12,951 nucleotides of DNA. Origin: Pseudomonadota bacterium (GTDB lineage Bacteria; Pseudomonadota; Gammaproteobacteria; Acidithiobacillales; Acidithiobacillaceae). Positions within the stretch are counted from its first letter, which is position 1; every line of letters starts with the position of its first letter. Below the pieces are notes generated by a model. It did not search any database. It was not told the DNA's origin and worked only from the letters and a program-made list of their open reading frames with translations. The position numbers and the translations under genes are program-made. Shown here piece by piece: positions 8,977-12,951 of this stretch. The DNA is taken from positions 1-12,951 of the forward strand of contig JAKCBU010000012.1 in NCBI GenBank assembly GCA_021839095.1, read 5' to 3'.

Positions 8977-9823
8977 GGGCCGGCCGCGATTGGCGTGCGC
9001 CCCGGAGCTCGCCTAGAAGCTGCGGCAGGGGCGGAATTTGATTGTCCCATTCCAGCAGGGTGGGCAAGGCGCCGAAGAGATCCGCGCTGAGGCGTAGCAA
9101 CTCCCAGACCGGTGTGTCCACCGCCGCATCGTGGGTGTCGATGAGCCAGCCCTGTGGGTGTCGGGCATAGCCGGCGATGTGCTGATAGGCGATGCGTCCG
9201 GCGGGCAGGGCGCGCAGAAAACCCGTGGCGTCGTAGTGATGATTGACGCTGTTGACGTGGAGGTTGTTGAGATCGAGGAGGAGCAGGCAATCCGCCTCTT
9301 CCAGCACCGCCAGCAGAAACTCCAGTTCCGTCAAGGTACTATGATGGAATCCGCCATAGTACGCCGTGTTTTCGACGATCAGTGGCTTTTGCAGGAAATC
9401 CTGTACCTGGCGGATGCGCCGCGCCAGATGGAGCACCATCTCCTCCGTGAAGGGCAGCGGCAGCAGGTCGTAGAGCTGGCCGTGATCGGCGCAGTAGGCG
9501 AGATGTTCGCTGTAATGATGCATCCCATGGATGGCCATGAAATCCTGGATGGCCTTCAGGAGCTCCATATCCAGTGGTGCCGGTCCGCCGATGGAGAGAG
9601 ACAACCCATGACAGATGAAAGGATGTTTTTCGGTCAGGGCGCGGAGCCGCGCTGCCGGACGACCGCCGAAACCGATCCAGTTTTCCGGTGCCAGCTCAAA
9701 GAAATCCACCCCGTGCCCCGGCGTATCGAGGATCTGCTGGAGAAACTCGCGGCGCAGGCCGAGGCCGAGGGCACCCGGGCCTATCGGATGCCCCGCGGAG
9801 GGGACGGCATCGCGCTCAGGCAC
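8963..9823 (-). CDS. HvfB-like DUF692 / MNIO multinuclear iron oxidase (UPF0276)
   Basis: This is a TIM-barrel protein of the DUF692/UPF0276 family (multinuclear non-haem iron oxidases, including MbnB and bufferin maturases), which oxidatively modify cysteines of precursor peptides. With the GTG at 9823 it has 286 residues, the normal family size. All the conserved blocks are present: LGLGLRREF, FFELAPENW, HGLSLSIGG, SEHLAY, IVENTAYYGGF, LLLDLNNLHVNSVNHHYDA, YQHIAGY, IDTHDAAVDTPVWELL and LLEWDNQIPPL. These supply the expected His/Asp/Glu iron ligands, so the enzyme looks intact. The start is uncertain. A GTG at 9850 lies 7 nt after the upstream lipoprotein stop, and the frame runs further up to a TTG at 9928 inside that gene. 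I prefer 9823 for length and an AGG/GGACGG stretch in front. No DUF2282-type precursor lies next to it. Confidence 0.9.
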   Translation of the reverse strand: MPERDAVPSAGHPIGPGALGLGLRREFLQQILDTPGHGVDFFELAPENWIGFGGRPAARLRALTEKHPFICHGLSLSIGGPAPLDMELLKAIQDFMAIHGMHHYSEHLAYCADHGQLYDLLPLPFTEEMVLHLARRIRQVQDFLQKPLIVENTAYYGGFHHSTLTELEFLLAVLEEADCLLLLDLNNLHVNSVNHHYDATGFLRALPAGRIAYQHIAGYARHPQGWLIDTHDAAVDTPVWELLRLSADLFGALPTLLEWDNQIPPLPQLLGELRGARQSRPARGTH

Positions 9824-9857
9824 CCGTCCAGACCTGGAGAAATGAATCACGGCGGGG

Positions 9858-10412
9858 CTAATAGCGCCAGCCGGGCCAGTATCCCCAGCCCGGGCCAAAC
9901 CACCACCCCGGGTAGTAACCGAACCCAAAACCGGATCCCATGAACACTTGCTCGTCCACCCGCGGGCGCGGCGGTTCTATCGGCCAAAGATAAACGGTGC
10001 TCGCCGCCAGTTCGGGGTAGGCATAGTCGAATTGCCCCACTTGATGATGTACAACCCTCTCTACCCGCCCGATAAAGGTAATCTCACGGCCCGCGCGATA
10101 CAGCATCGGGTCATAAAAACCCGGAGCGCAGGCGATGAAACGGCCGATGTGGGCCTTTCCGCGTGCCGATCTGGGCCGACCATCGCTGGATAAGGGCTCA
10201 CCCAGCACGGTAAAGCAGGTTTGCTGGGCCTCTGGGTGGGTATCGATGAGTGTGCCGCCCCAGCGCACCTCCTGGCCCTGATAATGGCCGGTTTGCGCGG
10301 CCATGGGGGAGATATCCGGAAATTTTCCACTCACTGGTGTCACCGTGGCGCAGCCCGACAGGCACGCCAGGGTCATCAGCGCTGCCACCATGTGCTGACC
10401 GGTTTTCGACAT
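9858..10412 (-). CDS. Slp-family outer-membrane lipoprotein
   Basis: A 184-residue lipoprotein of the Slp (starvation-inducible lipoprotein, COG3065) family. The N-terminus is a lipoprotein signal peptide ending in the lipobox LSGC with Cys21 as the lipidation site. Ala22 follows, so there is no Asp inner-membrane retention signal and the outer membrane is the likely destination. The mature part holds the Slp beta-rich core, with GQEVRWGGTLIDT, CFTVLGEPL, GRFIACAPGFYDP and GREITFIGRVERV. The last 26 residues are a Gly/Trp/Tyr/Phe/Pro tail with 12 aromatics. The start at 10412 is fixed by the signal peptide and a strong Shine-Dalgarno at 10421-10427; the longer frame to 10601 has no signal-like N-terminus. 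It is the first gene of the run leading into the DUF692, DUF2063 and recCBD genes, with no terminator seen after it. Exact function in the family is poorly known. Confidence 0.85.
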   Translation of the reverse strand: MSKTGQHMVAALMTLACLSGCATVTPVSGKFPDISPMAAQTGHYQGQEVRWGGTLIDTHPEAQQTCFTVLGEPLSSDGRPRSARGKAHIGRFIACAPGFYDPMLYRAGREITFIGRVERVVHHQVGQFDYAYPELAASTVYLWPIEPPRPRVDEQVFMGSGFGFGYYPGWWFGPGWGYWPGWRY

Positions 10413-10420
10413 TGTTGAGA

Positions 10421-10427
10421 TCCCCCT
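10421..10427 (-). promoter_or_regulatory. Shine-Dalgarno for the Slp-family lipoprotein
   Basis: AGGGGGA lies 8 nt before the ATG at 10412. It supports that start over the longer open frame reaching 10601. Confidence 0.7.
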
Positions 10428-10613
10428 GAGAATGACCACGAATCCCCGCAAACGATGCGCAGGATGCCGCCTGGAGCGCGGTATCCGGACGGTCGTGGAA
10501 CCAAAACCTACGGCGGTGCGTACCCTCGAATATCTGGCGGTCGTAACGTCCCAGCCGCGCTGGCCTCGTGCATTTTCACCTTCCTGGCGACATGAAATCA
10601 CTTAATGGCGCGG

Positions 10614-10637
10614 ATGGCAAGGCATCGTCCTGGCCAT
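10614..10637 (-). terminator. Imperfect hairpin at the cfa stop codon (possible weak terminator)
   Basis: The arms atggcaagg (10614-10622) and cctggccat (10629-10637) pair over nine positions with one mismatch around a 6-nt loop. The hairpin touches the cfa TGA (10637-10639). No T-run follows on the minus strand, so it is not a classical intrinsic terminator. It may instead protect the mRNA 3' end or be chance. Confidence 0.3.
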
Positions 10638-11890
10638 CAGATGTTTCCCCAATCCGGCTCGGCCAGCCGGAATGCGTTCTCCTGATACTGATAACGACGT
10701 TCCCAGGGGCGGGGGGTCAGTTCCTCCCGAGATTGCTTGACGGCCAGTATCTGATGCAGGGCGGACCAGTTATGCCAGAAGGCATAGGCGCAGCCGGCCA
10801 TGTAGATGGCCCAGATGCGGTAGCGCTTGTCCCCGATCATGGCGATGGCTTCCGCCTTGCGCGCCTCCAATCGCTGCACCCAATGGATGAGGGTTTGGGC
10901 GTAGTGAGGACGGAGGTTTTCCACATCCAGCACTTCCAGGTCTTGCCCCGCCATCTCGCGCACTACCCGCCACAGGTGGGGAATCTCGCCATCGGGGAAA
11001 ACGTATTTGTCCATGAAATCACTGCCGGAATGATGGCCTAGCTCGTCATCCTGCTGGCTGGCGGTGATGCCATGGTTCATCACCCAGCCGCCCTCCTTGA
11101 GTACCCGGTGGATTATCTGGAAGTATTCGCCCAGCTTGGCGCGGCCGACGTGCTCGAACATGCCCACGGAAGACACCTTGTCGAAAAAATCGCGTTCCGG
11201 GATATCGCGGTAATCCTGCAGGCGAATCTCTATGCGATCCGTCAGTCCTTCCCGTTCCACACGCTCCCTGGCGTAAGCGAACTGCTCCTGACTGAGGGTG
11301 ATGCCGACGCCTTGAATGGCATAGTGTTTCGCCGCCCAGACGAGTAAACCGCCCCAGCCGCAGCCGATGTCGAGGAGCTTTTCGTCGGGCTGCAGATGCA
11401 GTTTGCGGCAAATGTGATCCAATTTTTGTTCTTGCGCGGTGTCGATATCCTCCGCACCGGTCTTGAAGTAGGCGCAGGAATAGACCATGTTGCGATCCAG
11501 CCAGAGTTGATAGAAGGCATTGGAGACATCGTAGTGATAGTGGATGGCCTCGGCATCTCTGGACTTGCTGTGCAAGGCCCTGTGTAGAATACCGATTTTT
11601 GGTTTTTTGGCGGGGAAGGCGCGATTCAACGCTTCCGCGACGGCCAGAATATCTTGGTAGCGACCGTCGAGGCCGATGCTGCCCTCCACGTACCCTTCGC
11701 CCAGCACATCGATCGCATTGCCCATGAGCAGGTTGGTGACGTGCCTGGCGGAATGCAGGCGCATGGTGACCAGCACCTGTTCGCTGAAGGCGTATTCGTG
11801 GCCATCCCAGAAGATGATGCGCAGAGGCAGCGGCTTCCCGTCCAGATTTTTTTTGACATGGTCCAAAAAGTTGGTGCGTAGATCCTTCAT
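10637..11890 (-). CDS. cfa: Cyclopropane-fatty-acyl-phospholipid synthase
   Basis: Cfa transfers a methylene group from S-adenosylmethionine to the cis double bond of membrane phospholipid acyl chains, acting peripherally at the inner membrane. In many bacteria this raises tolerance to acid and to stationary phase. The protein has 417 residues (E. coli 382). The SAM-binding motif LLDIGCGWGG spans 172-181. Residues matching the E. coli active site and bicarbonate pocket are present: Cys139 in YSCAYF, Glu246 in MFEHVG, His273 in MNHG and Tyr330. An HYDVSNAFYQLWLD block (about 119-132) is also typical. A short insertion rich in Gln, Asp and His (about 278-290) follows His273 relative to E. coli. 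The start at 11890 has an AGGAG box 7 nt upstream; the in-frame extension to 12049 would overrun the intergenic promoter region and is rejected. It is probably transcribed from its own promoter in the 143-bp gap. Confidence 0.95.
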   Translation of the reverse strand: MKDLRTNFLDHVKKNLDGKPLPLRIIFWDGHEYAFSEQVLVTMRLHSARHVTNLLMGNAIDVLGEGYVEGSIGLDGRYQDILAVAEALNRAFPAKKPKIGILHRALHSKSRDAEAIHYHYDVSNAFYQLWLDRNMVYSCAYFKTGAEDIDTAQEQKLDHICRKLHLQPDEKLLDIGCGWGGLLVWAAKHYAIQGVGITLSQEQFAYARERVEREGLTDRIEIRLQDYRDIPERDFFDKVSSVGMFEHVGRAKLGEYFQIIHRVLKEGGWVMNHGITASQQDDELGHHSGSDFMDKYVFPDGEIPHLWRVVREMAGQDLEVLDVENLRPHYAQTLIHWVQRLEARKAEAIAMIGDKRYRIWAIYMAGCAYAFWHNWSALHQILAVKQSREELTPRPWERRYQYQENAFRLAEPDWGNI

Positions 11891-11897
11891 GTTGAGG

Positions 11898-11902
11898 CTC
11901 CT
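11898..11902 (-). promoter_or_regulatory. Shine-Dalgarno for cfa
   Basis: AGGAG lies 7 nt before the ATG at 11890 and decides the cfa start against the upstream in-frame extension. Confidence 0.75.
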
Positions 11903-11921
11903 GTCCTGATCCAGTATGGAT

Positions 11922-11952
11922 GGCGGGACCTTCGGCGATGGTCGGACCCGCC
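11922..11952 (-). other. Hairpin in the predicted cfa 5' leader
   Basis: GGCGGG (11952-11947) pairs with CCCGCC (11927-11922). After a T-T mismatch, CC (11945-11944) pairs with GG (11930-11929), leaving a 13-nt loop. A second, smaller perfect 5-bp repeat ATCCA-TAC-TGGAT follows at 11921-11909, just before the Shine-Dalgarno. Both would lie in the 5' untranslated leader if the predicted promoter is right. A role in mRNA stability or translation is possible but unproven. Confidence 0.35.
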
Positions 11953-11960
11953 CTGGCTCA

Positions 11961-11990
11961 AGTATAGAACAGCGCGCGCCCTGCAAATTT
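11961..11990 (-). promoter_or_regulatory. Putative cfa promoter with a sigma-S/sigma-70-like -10
   Basis: TATACT at 11966-11961 sits in TCTATACTTGA, a 10-of-11 match to the extended sigma-S -10 consensus KCTAYRCTTAA. It is also a good sigma-70 -10. No good -35 is present: TTTGCA is 15 nt away and AATTTG 17 nt, which is more tolerable for sigma-S. Transcription would begin near 11954 and leave a leader of about 64 nt. In E. coli one cfa promoter is sigma-S dependent, so the parallel is reasonable, but whether this organism has RpoS is not visible here. Confidence 0.45.
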
Positions 11991-12033
11991 CCCGGAAGCC
12001 CCGCCGGCAACCGGGTAGAGGCGGGACGCGGGT

Positions 12034-12351
12034 TCATTCGCAACCGCAATCGGCTTCCCAGCGCAGGATATGGCCTGGTGGCACCAGCTCCCGCAGGCGC
12101 GGCATCACCGCATCCACGGTCTCCGGTGCGTCAAAAAATTCCAGGACCAGCGGCAAATGCACGTTGAGGCGCAGAACATCGTCGGCATGTACCACCCCTT
12201 TGCTGCCAAAGCCGGCGATACCGCGAAAGGCGGTGACGCCATGCACCTTGTACTGGTCGTGGAGCATGCGGAAGATTTCCTCCATGAGATTGCGTCCGCC
12301 ATGCTTGTCACCTTCCTTGATATAAACGCGTACTACGGATACGGTCGTCAT
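12034..12351 (-). CDS. DUF190 (PII-like) protein paired with CrcB
   Basis: A 105-residue cytoplasmic protein of the DUF190 family (PF02641, COG1993), whose fold resembles PII-type signalling proteins. The family pattern is clear: an N-terminal strand VVRVYIKEGDKHGGRNLMEEI, then GVTAFRGIAGFGSKG (about 39-53), the DDVLRLNVHLPLVLEFFD block and an RELVPPGHI segment near the end. Biochemical function is not established. Its frequent pairing with crcB suggests a role in, or regulation of, fluoride export (inference). The start at 12351 has a GAGGTG Shine-Dalgarno at 12356-12361 and lies 10 nt after the crcB stop, so the two are almost certainly co-transcribed. The longer frame to 12513 would read through crcB in a shadow frame and is rejected. 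The C-terminus DCGCE has two cysteines, which is a small oddity. Confidence 0.9.
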   Translation of the reverse strand: MTTVSVVRVYIKEGDKHGGRNLMEEIFRMLHDQYKVHGVTAFRGIAGFGSKGVVHADDVLRLNVHLPLVLEFFDAPETVDAVMPRLRELVPPGHILRWEADCGCE

Positions 12352-12361
12352 GATGCACCTC

Positions 12362-12739
12362 TCAGATACTGCGGGAAATCCAGGCCCCGGCAAAAGCGGC
12401 ACCGACGCATAGAAACAGCGACGTGAACATATACAGCAGGCCTTTGATGGCCTCGCCATTTTCAAAAAGCACCAGGGTTTCGAGGGAAAATGTCGAAAAA
12501 GTGGTGTAGGCACCCAGGCCGCCGGTGAGCAGGCCCGTGCGCAATTCCGGGCTCACGGAAATACGTTCCAGGGTCTCGAAAAACAGAAAACCCATGAGAA
12601 AACAGCCCAGGACATTGATGCTCAGGGTGGCCCAGGGGAAGCCGCGGCCGAATACCGTCTGCACCAGCAGGGTTTGTCCATAACGCGCCCAGGCGCCGAG
12701 CACGGCGAACAGGGCAATGAAGCCGAAAGTGGCGAACAT
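12362..12739 (-). CDS. crcB: Fluoride channel CrcB/Fluc
   Basis: CrcB (Fluc) forms an antiparallel dimeric fluoride channel in the inner membrane that lets toxic fluoride, accumulated as HF at low pH, leave the cell. The protein has 125 residues with four hydrophobic helices, the usual length. Family residues visible are GAWARY near the N-terminus (Arg19), the pore Asn42 in INVLGCFLMG, and the TTFSTFS signature at 79-85 that supplies the two phenylalanines of the fluoride path (Phe81 and Phe84). The signature is preceded by GGLGAY, a mild variant of the common LGGF. The start at 12739 has a strong AAGGAG Shine-Dalgarno at 12745-12750. The gene follows the upstream membrane-subunit gene by only 15 nt, so it probably belongs to that operon. 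No fluoride riboswitch can fit in that space. Confidence 0.95.
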   Translation of the reverse strand: MFATFGFIALFAVLGAWARYGQTLLVQTVFGRGFPWATLSINVLGCFLMGFLFFETLERISVSPELRTGLLTGGLGAYTTFSTFSLETLVLFENGEAIKGLLYMFTSLFLCVGAAFAGAWISRSI

Positions 12740-12744
12740 CTCTA

Positions 12745-12750
12745 CTCCTT
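12745..12750 (-). promoter_or_regulatory. Shine-Dalgarno for crcB
   Basis: AAGGAG lies 5 nt before the crcB ATG. It occupies most of the 15-nt gap after the upstream stop codon. Confidence 0.8.
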
Positions 12751-12754
12751 CACA

Positions 12755-12951
12755 TTACAAATAGAAGACACTGGCAAAAATAACGATCAACAATAGCCCG
12801 ATATAAGCGAGGTAGGCATTGAGCGAACCGTTTTGCAAAACCAGACCGGTTCGGTCGCTGAGCTTCTGTACCAGGCGCACCACCGGGCGGAATAACCAAG
12901 GTCCGAAGACGGGCGCTTGGCTGTATTCAAACTGCAGGTCGCGCACGAAAT
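12755..12951 (-). CDS. C-terminal fragment of a probable hydrogenase-4/complex I-like proton-conducting membrane subunit
   Basis: Only the last 64 or so residues are in the window; the frame is open to the right edge and ends in TAA at 12755-12757. The visible part has an amphipathic stretch QFEYSQAPVFGPWLFRPVVR, then LVQKLSDRTGL. It ends in one hydrophobic helix after QNGSLNAYLAYIG, finishing VIFASVFYL. A basic linker, then an NGSLNAYLAY-type motif and a final transmembrane helix at the extreme C-terminus, is typical of HyfB/HycC-type and related NuoL/M-like antiporter subunits. Such a protein would sit in the inner membrane and couple redox chemistry to proton movement. The call rests on this short tail only. 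Another multi-pass transporter remains possible. crcB follows after 15 nt, so the two are probably co-transcribed. Confidence 0.45.
   Translation of the reverse strand, partial: FVRDLQFEYSQAPVFGPWLFRPVVRLVQKLSDRTGLVLQNGSLNAYLAYIGLLLIVIFASVFYL

Noticed and set aside
11930..11950. GGCGATGG-like stretch on the plus strand resembling the start of a fluoride riboswitch
   Set aside because: It is on the strand opposite to crcB and downstream of it, and the rest of the riboswitch consensus is missing.
11985..12015. Possible terminator between the DUF190 gene and cfa (CCCGG at 12015-12011 with CCGGG at 11995-11991)
   Set aside because: The stem is only 5 bp with a 15-nt loop, and it is followed by AAATTT rather than a T-run, so it is too weak to call.
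11891..12049. N-terminal extension of cfa to 12049
   Set aside because: It would translate the putative promoter and leader, while a good Shine-Dalgarno precedes the ATG at 11890.
12352..12513. N-terminal extension of the DUF190 gene into crcB
   Set aside because: It runs in a shadow frame of crcB. The ATG at 12351 has a Shine-Dalgarno and the family N-terminus.

Overview
The window is a GC-rich bacterial chromosomal segment (roughly 60% GC by eye) with all supported genes on the minus strand. It is gene-dense, with no gene-free stretch above about 225 bp, and I saw no tRNA, rRNA, insertion sequence, CRISPR array or prophage. A RecBCD-type recombination nuclease, a Slp-family lipoprotein, a cyclopropane fatty acid synthase and a probable hydrogenase-4/complex I-like membrane subunit suggest a gammaproteobacterium or an Acidithiobacillus-type relative. 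The taxon is inferred from gene content and style and is not proven.

In transcription order (high to low coordinate) the layout starts with the C-terminal end of a probable proton-pumping respiratory/hydrogenase membrane subunit (cut by the window edge). It is followed after 15 bp by crcB (fluoride channel) and, 10 nt later, by a small DUF190 protein that often accompanies CrcB. After 143 bp, which hold a good sigma-S/sigma-70-like -10 element and two small hairpins, comes cfa (cyclopropane-fatty-acyl-phospholipid synthase). A 224-bp gap follows, with a possible hairpin at the cfa stop and two weak small-ORF candidates.

The remainder looks like one long co-directional unit: a Slp-family outer-membrane lipoprotein, an MNIO/DUF692 (HvfB-like) iron oxidase, a DUF2063 (HvfC-like) partner, then recC, recB and recD (recD is cut by the left edge after 392 codons). 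The last three junctions (HvfC/recC, recC/recB, recB/recD) are each a 4-nt ATGA overlap with no visible Shine-Dalgarno in front, so the two maturase-type proteins and the three RecBCD subunits look translationally coupled.

Functionally, RecC, RecB and RecD form the heterotrimeric helicase-nuclease that resects double-strand breaks, and the helicase and nuclease residues visible here look intact. HvfB and HvfC normally mature a cysteine-containing precursor peptide (bufferin-type RiPPs, metal handling). No precursor of that kind is recognisable next to them, which makes this pair an orphan in the window and the most interesting feature. CrcB with DUF190, Cfa and Slp would fit an envelope/ion/acid-stress theme, but that link is an inference from proximity.
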